NCBI GenBank assembly: GCA_002701385.1
Contig: NZVD01000007.1
Location: forward strand, 20,466-84,465
Direction: 5' to 3'
From: Rhodopirellula sp.
Lineage (GTDB): Bacteria > Planctomycetota > Planctomycetia > Pirellulales > Pirellulaceae
DNA length: 64,000 nucleotides
Shown here: positions 26,353-36,534 of the stretch, piece after piece
How the letters are laid out: each line of letters opens with the position of its first letter
How positions within the stretch are numbered: position 1 is the first letter of the stretch
The notes under the pieces: generated by a model
What the model saw: the letters and a program-made list of their open reading frames with translations, nothing else
Told to the model about the DNA's origin: nothing
Databases searched by the model: none
Translations under genes and position numbers: made by a program

Positions 26353-26577
26353 GGAAAAAATACCTCGCGAATCTTGGATTAGGTAGTCGCCGCTTTAGTA
26401 GACCGGTCTAACGCATCCATGGAATCGAAAAATGTTTGGCATGCAAACCGTTTTACGACCGATTTATACCTCGTGAAAAATACGAGAAAACCAAAAATGC
26501 GTCCATTAATGCGTCCATTTCAGTTTGGCACCAATGCCCCTATATCGGGTGGGGATGACACTAGCCAGACTGTTAAT
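26353..26577 (-). promoter_or_regulatory. Intergenic region with tandem 12-nt repeat, possible promoter
   Basis: This is the only sizeable gap within the long minus-strand cluster. It holds two perfect back-to-back copies of AATGCGTCCATT (26496-26519). Downstream on the minus strand lies TATAAA (26463-26468), a plausible -10, preceded by a short inverted repeat CTCGT/ACGAG. The -35 is weak. The layout fits an internal promoter with an operator for the coiled-coil protein and protease genes, but this is inference. Confidence 0.4.
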
Positions 26578-29154
26578 TTATTTTAACAGATCAAGGACCT
26601 GCTTCTTCCGTTCGTCTTTGGTCTTTTCACTGATTTCTTCCTGATCGTTGATCAAATCACGGATTAAATCAATTAATTCGTTATACGTTTCCAATTCCAG
26701 CATGTTGTCCAAAACCGCGCTCATTTGGACTAAGATCACATCAGCTTGAGTTAATACCTCTACCGCGTGATCTTCGTTGGCCACCCCTTGTTCAATGGCC
26801 TTCTCCATCGCCAGCAATCGGTCATCCAGCGTGGGAAACTCGGCCGAGCAGACATGTTTGAGAGGGTCCGAAATCAGTTCTTTAAGTCGGTCTTTTCGTT
26901 CTTGCGTGTCGACTCGATTATTGATTAGCTGCAGGCGAATGTCGTCAAACGAGACAGCCACGCCGAGCGATTCCTGATTAGACTTTTGGCTTTGAACGAT
27001 GGCACGTTGGATTCTCAATAGCCGCAGACTTTCTTCCCGGCGTTGCTTTTCTTCCGGGGTCAGTGTAGGTTCATCGCCCTGCTTGTCTTCTGGTTCACTA
27101 CCTGCATCACTGCCACTAGTACCCTGCACGCTATCGAGAACTTGTGCCAGCGAATCGCGCATTCCCTGCACTTCTGCAAGGATTAGTTCATAGCGTTGTC
27201 GTAGTGATAGCTCCTGACGTTCGAGGATGGCCAGCAGTTGTTGGTCAGTGACTACATCAAGTGTGAACTGACTGCTGCTGCCAATGTTGGGATCGCCTTC
27301 AAGGTCGTATTTGTCGCTCGCTTGAATCGACAACGTAATGGTCGATTCCGGTTCTAATTCGGTGGACTCATCTTCAGCCCGCTGGGCTCGCAGGTCGAGT
27401 GGCGTTTCCAATTCCTCACCGTTTTGAATTGGAAGCGGGAATGTCATAGATTCCCCTTCCTGAGGCTTCACGTCGAACCAACTGGATGACACTCCGTAAT
27501 CATCGGTAACCTTACCTTTGATCGGTATGATTGCATTCGGCGTGATCGCTGACCCGATTCCTTGCAAGCTGATGTCGAGGTTGGGAGGTTGGTCTAATAA
27601 AGCACCGATCGACACTAGGAATGGTTCGGTCGATATGATGGCATCCTGATCGTAAAGAGAGATCGTCAAGGCCACATCGTTGTATAGCGGAGTCACTGGA
27701 AAAAGGAGCGTTTGTTTAGAAACAGCCAGGCTGGTCAAGACTCTTTCGCCGTCCGGAGTAAATCCTTCGATGACCGAATCAGATGTGGTCGGCTCTCCTT
27801 GTTCGTCCACACTGCAGAGTTCCCCGTCCTCGACGGAGAATCTTAGTATTTCGCCATCCAGATTTGTTAGCCCTTGCAACAGCTCTTTGTGAATCGGTCC
27901 CGGCTCAGTTTCCGGGTCAGCAGAAGCCAGCATGACGGCCAGACCCATAGAGGTCTTTGTGCGACTGTCTGGCAATTGCAGATAAGCCACTCGGTACTGA
28001 GCAGTCAGCGGGTCGCTGATATGGATCTGTTCAAGGGACTTGTTGGCATGCAGTCGTATCGTGAGGTCTGAACCAAACGGCAAAGATGTACGTCCGGCGA
28101 TCCAGGGCTGGTCGTTAAAAGGGAGTTTTTCGGTGTATTCAGGGTATTGGTAGTCTAGAGTTACATCCTGGATCTTTGGGCTGTCCACCACATCGATGTA
28201 ATAAGGGCCGATACGGTGATCGTTGCCTACGATTTCAAACTCAAGGCTGCCGGTAATGCCATTCAGAGGATTGTCATCCAGCACAAAATACTGGTCACCA
28301 CCCCCTGCTCCCCCCTCTTTATTGAGATTGCGGCGTCCGGTCACACCATCTTCGGTTTCGTAATACAGGACACAGGATCCGGGAATCTCTTTTTCACCAT
28401 TTGCATTGACCAATAAACGTAAAGTCGCTCCGGTAGCTACTTTTACTCGATCCTGGACGAATTGTTTTTGTTCGTCGATGCCGAAAGTGAAACCAGTGAA
28501 GTTTTCTCTGACTACAGTGAGCCCGATAATCTCGATTTGGGTATTACGTTCCCATTTGTCGCCCGAAAGCATGTAAAGTCGTTTGAAGGCCAAATTTGCC
28601 ATGGAAGAGTTCATGGCACTAAACAAAATGACAGATAGTAAGAGAATGGTTGCCAACGTAATACGTTTGGTTAGCAAGCCGGAATTAAACACTTCATTGA
28701 CATTAATTGCCCCAATGGACTCCAATGCCATTTGTGAAGTCTCCGAAAGCATTTCGGAACTGTACTGCTCTTGTTCACTCGGTTCCTGACGTTCCTTCAG
28801 CGTAACGGTCGTTACCAGAGCATCCTGAAGGTCGTCAAATCGTCGTTCAAGCAATAGGGCCAATGATCGGTCATTGAACTGAACAAAGGCTCGTTGGCCA
28901 ACGAAGCGGAAGAGGATATAGCAGAGGATGCCTCCTACGATCGCCAGAAGAATTCCGCGTGCTCCCTGAGCGAGTTCATTGGCTCCGACTAGTACAGGCA
29001 GATAATCAACAGCTAGTCCCAGCCAGAACATAACTCCCAGCCAAACGATGGCCAGACTGATGCCTTCAATCCAGACGAACAATCGAATCCGTGAACGGAG
29101 TCGTTGTAAAGTCCGTTGGATTTGAGGATCGATTTGTTTTTTAATCTGGTCCAT
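26578..29154 (-). CDS. Large membrane protein, DUF4175-like, unknown
   Basis: This 858-residue protein has two hydrophobic helices near the N-terminus (about residues 30-52 and 66-85) and a third near 165-185 (ITLATILLLSVILFSA), then a long extracytoplasmic region of beta-rich, Ig-like character (VTLDYQYPEYTEKLPF, ITPNAIIPIKGKVTDDYGVSSSWF) and a C-terminal coiled coil of about 200 residues. This order, three N-terminal helices followed by Ig-like and coiled-coil parts, resembles the DUF4175 proteins found beside MoxR/VWA genes, but the similarity was judged by eye. It starts 27 nt after the VWA/GATase-like gene, so it belongs to the same transcript. Confidence 0.65.
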   Translation of the reverse strand: MDQIKKQIDPQIQRTLQRLRSRIRLFVWIEGISLAIVWLGVMFWLGLAVDYLPVLVGANELAQGARGILLAIVGGILCYILFRFVGQRAFVQFNDRSLALLLERRFDDLQDALVTTVTLKERQEPSEQEQYSSEMLSETSQMALESIGAINVNEVFNSGLLTKRITLATILLLSVILFSAMNSSMANLAFKRLYMLSGDKWERNTQIEIIGLTVVRENFTGFTFGIDEQKQFVQDRVKVATGATLRLLVNANGEKEIPGSCVLYYETEDGVTGRRNLNKEGGAGGGDQYFVLDDNPLNGITGSLEFEIVGNDHRIGPYYIDVVDSPKIQDVTLDYQYPEYTEKLPFNDQPWIAGRTSLPFGSDLTIRLHANKSLEQIHISDPLTAQYRVAYLQLPDSRTKTSMGLAVMLASADPETEPGPIHKELLQGLTNLDGEILRFSVEDGELCSVDEQGEPTTSDSVIEGFTPDGERVLTSLAVSKQTLLFPVTPLYNDVALTISLYDQDAIISTEPFLVSIGALLDQPPNLDISLQGIGSAITPNAIIPIKGKVTDDYGVSSSWFDVKPQEGESMTFPLPIQNGEELETPLDLRAQRAEDESTELEPESTITLSIQASDKYDLEGDPNIGSSSQFTLDVVTDQQLLAILERQELSLRQRYELILAEVQGMRDSLAQVLDSVQGTSGSDAGSEPEDKQGDEPTLTPEEKQRREESLRLLRIQRAIVQSQKSNQESLGVAVSFDDIRLQLINNRVDTQERKDRLKELISDPLKHVCSAEFPTLDDRLLAMEKAIEQGVANEDHAVEVLTQADVILVQMSAVLDNMLELETYNELIDLIRDLINDQEEISEKTKDERKKQVLDLLK

Positions 29155-29181
29155 GGTTTGTTACATATTCTGAGTTCGGTG

Positions 29182-31956
29182 TTAAGCTAATTTACACAAT
29201 CTTCGAATGACCCATTCAATGCAAAGGATGCCGCTGATGATGGCGATTAGCCATGCCATGAGCATCTCTTCAAAGTCTTTGTCTGGTGTGCCTGGAAGTT
29301 CCGTTTCTTGGTCCCGTGGCACAATGGTTGTTGCAAGCCCCTGCGTTTCTTCATTATTAGACGCACTGGTCGTACTGGAAATTCCCACAAAATAGGTTCC
29401 ATTGGTTTGACTGGAGGCGTTCGATAGTAAGGCGTCGTTTCGACGAGGGTTCTCGATTTCTAATTGAGGGACACGGACTCGAACATCACGAGTCAATAAA
29501 TCAGTAGAACCGGGGAGCGGAACTTCCACTCGATAATCGCCTTCCTGGGTGGCAATGAACTGACCGGTGTACATTCCCTCTCGTGTGCCATCCGCAAGTA
29601 GCTTCAGTTGGATTGGGTCCCGAGTGCCATCGGGTTGGACGAGAACAGCGTCGACAGCATCGGCGGAGAGTGGATCATGTTGGGCGTCAGTCAGTACAGC
29701 CTGGATCGTAACGTGCTCGCCAAGAAAAGTTCTGTCTTTGTCCACAAGTAGGACACCTCGGCTTGAGTCCCGTAATAACCGACCTTGGGAGACCCAGCGA
29801 ATAAGTTTAGTGTAGTATTTTTCAAAGTAAGCTTCTTCAATGCTGCGGAGACGCCACATTTCTCCGCTGGCCTGGAAGAAGACTCGCCCTGCTCCATAAA
29901 AATGCCCTGCCATATAAATCGGGAGTTCATCATCGATGGCAGTGTCGGGGTCAGAGAATCGGCTATAGACCTTGGCTCCAGGCTTCGGATCCTTGGCCTT
30001 GTAGTAGCCATAAACTCCGTCAAACGAAGCCCAAGCCTGTTCGCTTCCCAATTGACTGTTGTCAAGCCATAGAAACTCGGCACTGAGACCATCATCGGAA
30101 AACTGGATTGGCCAAGCGGTGTCACCGCCAAATCGTCCGAGACTCAGAGTCACTCCCCCCTGATTATAGAAAACGACCGGGTAAAGGTTTTTGATCAGGT
30201 CGATACCTCGGCGGCGCCCTCGTCGCATGCGAGACCATTCAGGCGTGAAGACCGGGCCGGCCACGACAAACAGCCCCCCTGCTTCTTCAGAGACCCAACG
30301 TTCGATAAGTTCAATTTGTCCGTCATCCAGTGCTTCCCAGTCCGGATCAAAGGCGACAATGGCATCGTATTCAAAGAGCTCTTCGTCGAGTTGCGGGAAG
30401 TCATAGATGACTTCGTCGGCTTCCTGGCTAATGGTGTCTTCGGCGGTCTGTAGATAGACGTGCACTTCAACTTCGTCGTCACGATAGAGCATGTTTCGCA
30501 GGAACCGATATTCACGAGTGGGGCCGCCGGCTACTAGCAGGACTTTCGTGCGACGGTCGACAATTTCGACGGTCGCAGAGCGTTGGTTGTCACGATCGTT
30601 TTTGTCATCGGCTGGGACTTGGATCCGGATGACGTAATCTCGTTTCCCCTGGGAATTTTCGTCGGGTTCTAATTCAAATTCGACCGGTCGTGTTTCTCCA
30701 TCTTCTGCGAGGTCGAGTTGCAATTGATCTTCGATTTTGTCCTGAGAAGTATCGTCAGCAGGCGTATTCACTGGTCGACTGATTAAATCAACAGGAACAG
30801 AACGGTTGTCGATTCCATAGGCCTGAACGTAGCCAGTAATTTTGAAGCTGTCACCGGGGTAAACCCGTTCAGGCGCCTCAATGTCGACGACGCGAATGTT
30901 CTTGGCCTGCTGGTCACTCCCGATTCCCACAGGATAAAGCGGAATGTTATACGTGCGAGCCGATCGGACGGCGACTTCCAGGTCTTCACCGGAATTACTT
31001 CGTCCGTCGGTATAAATCACAATGCCCGCGATCGGCCCACCTCGTTCTTTGTTGACCAGGAATTGGACGGCATCCCCAAGACGCGTCTTGCTTCCTCGTG
31101 GAAGCAAGGCAGTATTCCACTCGATTTCAGGCAGTTCCATCGAATCGGATTCCGCGGTATCGTCGGTTGAAAAGTCAGGTGTGGTAATCCCCAGCGTATC
31201 TGTAAAGGTGAGTTGTGGATGCCGCAGGTTTCCAGCAGCAATGACGATCACTCCGGCAAGCACAAAAACCATGCTCGCTAGCAGAGACCATGATGAAGCC
31301 TCTGGCTGATCCTTTTTTCGACCTTTGGTGAGGTAAAAGAGAAGTGCCACTGCCGCGGCTACGATCAACCCGATACCAATTTTGACCAAATCCCGGACAG
31401 CACCGATAGCAGCATCGGAGAGTTGAGAGTCATTGCCCGAATCGAGTCGTGCAATTCTAGGAAACGTCGCTATCTCCACCGGTCGGCTCTCTTCACTAAA
31501 ACGATGCACGATGACATCGTGTTGTTGCCGAAGTGTTTCTAGAGTGGTTCCCTGATTGAATTCATTGATGACTTGTGTAATTCGTGCCAGCCGCTGCTCG
31601 TCTGAGTCGTCAGTGAGTCCCATGCTTTGACTGGTGTCCACCAGAACGTGGACTCGGGAATTTTTAATGATTGTTTCCTCGGTCACTCGCTCCAGATTGA
31701 AGAAGTAGAAGAGTATCCCAAGTAAGGCGGCACAACGTAATACAATCAACGTGATGGAAGTGGATTTGCGAAGCTCCTGTGTGTCCCGTTTGTAAATCCA
31801 AACGACGTAACCTGCAAAGGCAGCACAAATCAATACAAGCAAAAGCCAGTGCCAGGCTTCAGTCAGAGAATTGACGCGAGTGAATTGGAATTGCGTTTGC
31901 TGTACTTGAGCGAGGTGGGAAGCTCGGGTTGCCTGTTGGAAAAGCTCGGTAATCAT
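29182..31956 (-). CDS. Membrane VWA protein with glutamine amidotransferase-like domain
   Basis: This 924-residue protein has N-terminal membrane helices (about residues 35-55 and 70-85), a split von Willebrand A region with an intact MIDAS motif DTSQSMG (about 107-113), a further pair of helices (about 190-245) inserted in that domain, and VWA-end motifs IAGIVIYTDGRSNSG and PLYPVGIGS. A middle domain starting TKVLLVAGGPTREYRF and containing YDAIVAFDPDWEAL looks like a class I glutamine amidotransferase-like fold, as in other members, without an obvious catalytic Cys. A C-terminal helix (about 900-918) anchors the end. Its ATG overlaps the stop of the BatA-type gene (ATGA). Confidence 0.83.
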   Translation of the reverse strand: MITELFQQATRASHLAQVQQTQFQFTRVNSLTEAWHWLLLVLICAAFAGYVVWIYKRDTQELRKSTSITLIVLRCAALLGILFYFFNLERVTEETIIKNSRVHVLVDTSQSMGLTDDSDEQRLARITQVINEFNQGTTLETLRQQHDVIVHRFSEESRPVEIATFPRIARLDSGNDSQLSDAAIGAVRDLVKIGIGLIVAAAVALLFYLTKGRKKDQPEASSWSLLASMVFVLAGVIVIAAGNLRHPQLTFTDTLGITTPDFSTDDTAESDSMELPEIEWNTALLPRGSKTRLGDAVQFLVNKERGGPIAGIVIYTDGRSNSGEDLEVAVRSARTYNIPLYPVGIGSDQQAKNIRVVDIEAPERVYPGDSFKITGYVQAYGIDNRSVPVDLISRPVNTPADDTSQDKIEDQLQLDLAEDGETRPVEFELEPDENSQGKRDYVIRIQVPADDKNDRDNQRSATVEIVDRRTKVLLVAGGPTREYRFLRNMLYRDDEVEVHVYLQTAEDTISQEADEVIYDFPQLDEELFEYDAIVAFDPDWEALDDGQIELIERWVSEEAGGLFVVAGPVFTPEWSRMRRGRRRGIDLIKNLYPVVFYNQGGVTLSLGRFGGDTAWPIQFSDDGLSAEFLWLDNSQLGSEQAWASFDGVYGYYKAKDPKPGAKVYSRFSDPDTAIDDELPIYMAGHFYGAGRVFFQASGEMWRLRSIEEAYFEKYYTKLIRWVSQGRLLRDSSRGVLLVDKDRTFLGEHVTIQAVLTDAQHDPLSADAVDAVLVQPDGTRDPIQLKLLADGTREGMYTGQFIATQEGDYRVEVPLPGSTDLLTRDVRVRVPQLEIENPRRNDALLSNASSQTNGTYFVGISSTTSASNNEETQGLATTIVPRDQETELPGTPDKDFEEMLMAWLIAIISGILCIEWVIRRLCKLA

Positions 31957-34292
31957 GTTGCTACACCTCCTCCTTTGGGAGTGTGATAGCTCAATAGATA
32001 GGCCAGGAATTGTTCCCCGACCAGTCCGGCAAGTAAGATCATCATGAGCCAGAAGCTGGCGGTTCCACCAACGTTTTGAGAAGCACTGCCCTGAAATGCA
32101 TCGAGGTCAGATAACCGCACGGCAATGGGTTCCAGTGAAGCGATGAGTTGTTCCTTTTCGATTCGGGCGGTATCCCCTTCTCTGGCATTGACGTTCAGAG
32201 CATATCGTGAGTCTTCATAGGCTCCGTCGGTTCGTTGGGTGACGACATCGTAAATACCACTTGTCGTCGTCCCGGTGGTCGTCCTTGAAGGTGTTGCATC
32301 ACCGCCGAAAGTGGCATTTATGACAGGCGATTGTGGGTCAGACTGTACAGCTTCTAGTTTTTCTATCGCGCGGGATGCCGGATCCTCTCCAGGTGTGAAA
32401 ATAGTAACCGTGTTGTTATATTGCTGGAGATCCAGAGCGATATTCAGTTCCGCGCCGACCGGCCACCGATCCAGAATTCGCTGACTGGAGGTAAGGTGAG
32501 CATGGAGTTTCAGAAGGACGACCACGAAACTGGGGTCCTGCCCCCAATTGTTCCACTCAGGATTTAATGTGGATGTGAAACAGACCACTCGGCCATTGCC
32601 AAATTGCTGTTCAACGGCAAAGGGTTGCTGATTATGAAGTTTGCAAATGACACGCACCGTGGAGTCTTCAGGTGGAGCCCATTGCGGAGTTACCTGCATG
32701 TATTGGTCGATTGAGACTCGTCGAATGAGTGGGTTTCGTTCGTTGAGAAAGAAATCAAATACCGGATGGTCGATGATGTCCAAATGAGGAGTGGCTTCAT
32801 CGAGTGGCGGTACATTAATAATTGAACCGGCAAATTCCACCGGCATGAGCCCTTGTCCACTTCGATAGAGTTGATCATTGAAGAACTTAACATCGACCTG
32901 ACTTCCGGCAAACCAGGCCAGACCTCCGCCGTGAGTGACATATTGCTCGAGATTGGTAATGGCGTCCGGGTCGAGACGACCAATATCCATCAGATAGATA
33001 GCACTGTATTTGGAAAGGGATTCGGCTGGCGTGTCTCGGAGGAATTCTACAGGTTGGACATCCGGGATGATTCCCGTGTTAGTCAACTGGCTGGGGCGAA
33101 AGACGCTATTGATGAAGTATTGATTACGTTGGTCAGACGTTCCATCCACGAGAAGGACGTGGTCCCCTTCCGGAAAATCAAGCACGGTGAAACGGGAATT
33201 GTCCGCCAGGATGGAGTCTTCAGGTAACTCGGCATCCACCACATGTTTGCCGGCTTCCGGAAAGAACACCTGGACACGTTTCGTTGCGGTGACGCCGGGC
33301 TCGATGTTGTCAAAAACGACGACCGGCAATTCTTCAATTTGTCCAAGTACCTCGGCTGGTTCGGCAGCCTGAACTGTTCCTTGGGCATGGAAAATAGAAC
33401 GCATTTTGACCTGAACGTTGGTTGCTGGTTCGGAACCATAATTCTTAACTCGCAGGTGCATGAACAGAGGCACGCCTGCAGCCCGAGTGTCGTCGGCAGG
33501 TAAGAGTTCCGTAATCGCTAAATTTGTATTGCCGTTTTCTACGCAATCAACCAAATGAATTTCTTCACTTTGACTGCTGAGATTGGCTAGAGCTTCTTTA
33601 ATTTCAGCAGGGTTCTCCCAATCGTTCTGTCTGAAATCTGAAATCAAGTAGACGTTGCGATGTTGGTCAGGGTTTCTTGCAACTAAAGTCTGTAACAGTT
33701 GCAGAGCGGGCAAAGGGCCGTTGTCCGCCTGGGTAAGGATCATGTCTTTTTGACGGTCAGATAAACGCTCAGGGAAATCAGAATCGACAAAGGCACCTGA
33801 AAAGTCGGCGACATTGTTCATAGTGACTTCAGCGATTTCCTCAACCAGAGCGGTAGCCCCGCTGGCTTTCGAGAATCGCAGAAGCGTGAAGCGTTGATTA
33901 CTTCGTTCGCTGGCCTGAGAACTAATACGCCCAACGATCGTTAATGCCCGATCGAAAGCTGTATTTCCATTGGCCAATTCCCCCATAGAGTAACTGTCAT
34001 CCAGCAATAGGAAATGGTGAGTTTCTTTGGCGCCAAAGCGTGTTAGCCAGCTCTTTCCTGGATCCCATTGGGCGAGCATCGCTACGATGAGCCCAATGAT
34101 GAATACTCGGAGGAGCAGCAGTAATAGCTGCTTGAGCCATACCCAACGTCGGTGTTTTTTATAACTAGCCAGCAAGAACTCCATTGCCGCCCATTCGACG
34201 CGCTTATGACGCATCATGTTGATCAGGTGGATCAACAATGGCAACAGGGCGAGTAAAAAGCCCCACGTTAATGCTTGATAGGTGAAGTTCAT
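31953..34292 (-). CDS. BatA-type N-terminal membrane protein with VWA domain
   Basis: This 779-residue protein begins with the BatA/aerotolerance N-terminal signature (FLLALLPLLIHLINMMRHKRVEW and a second helix near residues 55-75). A VWA domain follows with the intact MIDAS motif LDDSYSMG (about 98-105), later beta-rich segments, a GATase-like stretch (YSAIYLMDIGRLDP, VTHGGGLAWFAG) and a final helix (about 750-770). DUF58 lies 14 nt upstream and the second VWA protein overlaps by 4 nt. In other bacteria the MoxR-DUF58-VWA set acts as a chaperone-like or metal-dependent assembly machine in the envelope; the client here is unknown. Confidence 0.86.
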   Translation of the reverse strand: MNFTYQALTWGFLLALLPLLIHLINMMRHKRVEWAAMEFLLASYKKHRRWVWLKQLLLLLLRVFIIGLIVAMLAQWDPGKSWLTRFGAKETHHFLLLDDSYSMGELANGNTAFDRALTIVGRISSQASERSNQRFTLLRFSKASGATALVEEIAEVTMNNVADFSGAFVDSDFPERLSDRQKDMILTQADNGPLPALQLLQTLVARNPDQHRNVYLISDFRQNDWENPAEIKEALANLSSQSEEIHLVDCVENGNTNLAITELLPADDTRAAGVPLFMHLRVKNYGSEPATNVQVKMRSIFHAQGTVQAAEPAEVLGQIEELPVVVFDNIEPGVTATKRVQVFFPEAGKHVVDAELPEDSILADNSRFTVLDFPEGDHVLLVDGTSDQRNQYFINSVFRPSQLTNTGIIPDVQPVEFLRDTPAESLSKYSAIYLMDIGRLDPDAITNLEQYVTHGGGLAWFAGSQVDVKFFNDQLYRSGQGLMPVEFAGSIINVPPLDEATPHLDIIDHPVFDFFLNERNPLIRRVSIDQYMQVTPQWAPPEDSTVRVICKLHNQQPFAVEQQFGNGRVVCFTSTLNPEWNNWGQDPSFVVVLLKLHAHLTSSQRILDRWPVGAELNIALDLQQYNNTVTIFTPGEDPASRAIEKLEAVQSDPQSPVINATFGGDATPSRTTTGTTTSGIYDVVTQRTDGAYEDSRYALNVNAREGDTARIEKEQLIASLEPIAVRLSDLDAFQGSASQNVGGTASFWLMMILLAGLVGEQFLAYLLSYHTPKGGGVAT

Positions 34293-34306
34293 TGGGTATT
34301 GGTTGC

Positions 34307-35203
34307 CTAGTGGCGGACACTCATCCTGCTAGATAGGTATTTGGCCAGTACTGCGTCGAGTGGGTCGCTGGTGCGGATCAGAGCATAGTCGACCACGTTT
34401 TGTGCACATTGACGACGAACTTTATCGAGGAACTGATGGAGGGCTTCCAGATATCCTTCCCGGAGTGCTCGAGGATTGCAGTTTAGGAAATCTTCGCTTT
34501 CCAAACCGTCGAATCGCATTGGACCATTGAATTCAAAGTCAATTTCATCGTCATCCATGACGTGAAATACGAGTACGTCATGCCCGCGCTGACGTAATAA
34601 TTTCAAACCTTTCATGATCCCGTCAACGTCTCCGAGTAAGTCGGAAACGAGCACGATCATACCCCGTCTGGGGACGGTTTCCGTGATGCCTCGTAGAACT
34701 TCGTAGACATCGGTTTTGTCTTTGGGAGTTTCTATATTGAGGCTTTCGATGATCGAATGGATGTGGTTGCGTTTACTGCGAATCGGAATCCGCATGCGCA
34801 CCTTTTCATCGAAGGTGATGCAACCAACAGCATCTTGTTGTTGCAAGACCAGATAGGACAGGCTCGAAGCAATCGTAGCAGCATATTCATACTTACTCAG
34901 GTCACCATTGCCGTATTGCATGCTTTTAGAGACATCCACGACCATAGTGCATCGCAGATTTGTATCTTCTTCAAATTGCTTGACATACAAACGGTCCTGT
35001 CGAGCCCAGACTTTCCAGTCGACATGGCGCAGGTCATCCCCGGGCACGTACTCACGGTGCTGTAAGAATTCCACCGATTGGCCGAAATAAGGACTCCGAT
35101 GCATTCCGGAGAGAAACCCCTCGACAATGTGTCGTGCCCGTAGATCCAGCCTGGCAATCCGCTTGATTGCCTCAGGATGCAAAAATCTTTTGGAATCGGG
35201 CAT
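34307..35203 (-). CDS. DUF58 domain protein (MoxR partner)
   Basis: This 298-residue cytoplasmic protein carries the DUF58 signature [20 protein letters not shown] (about residues 47-66) and a VWA-like fold with the MIDAS motif VDVSKSM (about 90-96). No membrane span is visible. DUF58 proteins work with MoxR AAA+ ATPases. The start codon lies inside the 3' end of the MoxR gene (32-nt overlap), and the N-terminus [17 protein letters not shown] is normal for the family, so the overlap appears genuine. The BatA-type gene follows after 14 nt. Confidence 0.92.
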   Translation of the reverse strand: MPDSKRFLHPEAIKRIARLDLRARHIVEGFLSGMHRSPYFGQSVEFLQHREYVPGDDLRHVDWKVWARQDRLYVKQFEEDTNLRCTMVVDVSKSMQYGNGDLSKYEYAATIASSLSYLVLQQQDAVGCITFDEKVRMRIPIRSKRNHIHSIIESLNIETPKDKTDVYEVLRGITETVPRRGMIVLVSDLLGDVDGIMKGLKLLRQRGHDVLVFHVMDDDEIDFEFNGPMRFDGLESEDFLNCNPRALREGYLEALHQFLDKVRRQCAQNVVDYALIRTSDPLDAVLAKYLSSRMSVRH

Positions 35204-36236
35204 CGTTTGTCAGTTCATCTTCCTTGCTTGGGGTGACTTCGACTAATTGTTGAATTACGTCATCTGAGGTAACGCCGTCACTTTCGGCTGCGAAGTTAAC
35301 AACGATTCGGTGACGCAAGACTGGTTTGGCCAGTGCCTGAATGTCTTCAGTGGATACATGAGTTCTTCCATGTAACAAGGCGCGGGCTTTACCGCCTAAG
35401 ATGAGGAATTGAACGGCACGAGGCCCAGCGCCCCAGGCGATACTGTCAGAGACGAATTCGGGAATCCCTGGATGTCCGATTCTGGTTTGGCGGACCAGCG
35501 ATAGGGCATAGCGAATGACGTGATCACTTACGGGGACTTCCCGAACCACTTGTTGTAGCGATACGATCTCTTCGGCAGTCAACACGGTCTCGACCTCGTT
35601 GGTGGTTGCCGTAGTGGTTTGCCGAGCAACCTCAAATTCCTCATCGAAACTTGGGTAGTCCACGAAAATCTTAAACATAAAGCGGTCTTGTTGTGCTTCC
35701 GGTAAGGGGTACGTACCTTCCTGCTCGATCGGGTTCTGAGTTGCCAGAACAAAGAACGGGTCGGAGAGAGGGTGTCGGACTCGACCAACCGTGACTTGTT
35801 TTTCCTGCATGGCTTCGAGCAACGCAGCCTGTGTTTTGGGAGGCGTACGGTTGATTTCGTCAGCAAGGATCATGTTGCTGAAAATAGGCCCTTCCATAAA
35901 TCGACGTTCACGCGCACCGGTCGTCTTGTTTTCTTCAAGAATTTCAGTACCTGTGATGTCCGCAGGCATCAGGTCGGGCGTGAATTGAATTCGATTGAAT
36001 GACAGGTTCAATGTTTTAGCCAACGTGCTGACGAGTAACGTCTTGGCCAGCCCCGGGACACCTTCCAGTAAACAGTGTCCTTTGCTGAAAATCGAAATGA
36101 GGATTTCTTCGATGACGTCCTGCTGACCAATGATAATTCGAGAGAGCTGATTGGTGATTTTCTCTCGTGCGTCGGCAAGTTGTTTGACCGCGTTTGAGTC
36201 CACTTGTGGGGGCGAATCGGTTCCATCGCTAGCCAT
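35172..36236 (-). CDS. MoxR family AAA+ ATPase
   Basis: This is a 354-residue AAA+ ATPase of the MoxR group. It shows Walker [10 protein letters not shown] (about residues 60-68), Walker [10 protein letters not shown] (about 122-130), sensor 1 [13 protein letters not shown] and the arginine-finger region [11 protein letters not shown]. MoxR proteins act with VWA-domain partners to fold, activate or load cofactors into client proteins. It is the first gene of the long minus-strand run; AAGGA precedes the ATG, and the leader contains a small inverted repeat GCCGAA/TTCGGC (36274-36291). The 3' end overlaps DUF58 by 32 nt. Confidence 0.94.
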   Translation of the reverse strand: MASDGTDSPPQVDSNAVKQLADAREKITNQLSRIIIGQQDVIEEILISIFSKGHCLLEGVPGLAKTLLVSTLAKTLNLSFNRIQFTPDLMPADITGTEILEENKTTGARERRFMEGPIFSNMILADEINRTPPKTQAALLEAMQEKQVTVGRVRHPLSDPFFVLATQNPIEQEGTYPLPEAQQDRFMFKIFVDYPSFDEEFEVARQTTTATTNEVETVLTAEEIVSLQQVVREVPVSDHVIRYALSLVRQTRIGHPGIPEFVSDSIAWGAGPRAVQFLILGGKARALLHGRTHVSTEDIQALAKPVLRHRIVVNFAAESDGVTSDDVIQQLVEVTPSKEDELTNDARFQKIFAS

Positions 36237-36534
36237 GGTTTCCGGTATCCTTCCAGTTGATTGATAAGTGCCCGCCGAATGATTGTTCGGCAGGTAAAGC
36301 CTCTAGTCTCTCTTGCAATGGACCAAGTCCTAAAAAGAGACTATTTAACATAATCTTTTTCATTGTGAATTGCGCTATGTCCAGCACGATAATTGTCAAA
36401 TCTCAAGTGGAATTCGGACTTGTTTCCTGCCGGCGAGTTTGGCAGAGAGCGACTTGGACATACTGCAGAATTTAGATAGGCGAGCGACGCAGCCAACTTA
36501 CGACTCAACACGTAAATTGAATCCTGACCGACGG
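36237..36534. other. Intergenic gap upstream of MoxR, no gene
   Basis: The gap separates the PQQ-like gene's stop from the MoxR start; both genes lie on the minus strand. It should hold the MoxR promoter. Only the inverted repeat GCCGAA-TGATTG-TTCGGC (36274-36291) stands out; no convincing -35/-10 pair or terminator was found. Confidence 0.4.
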
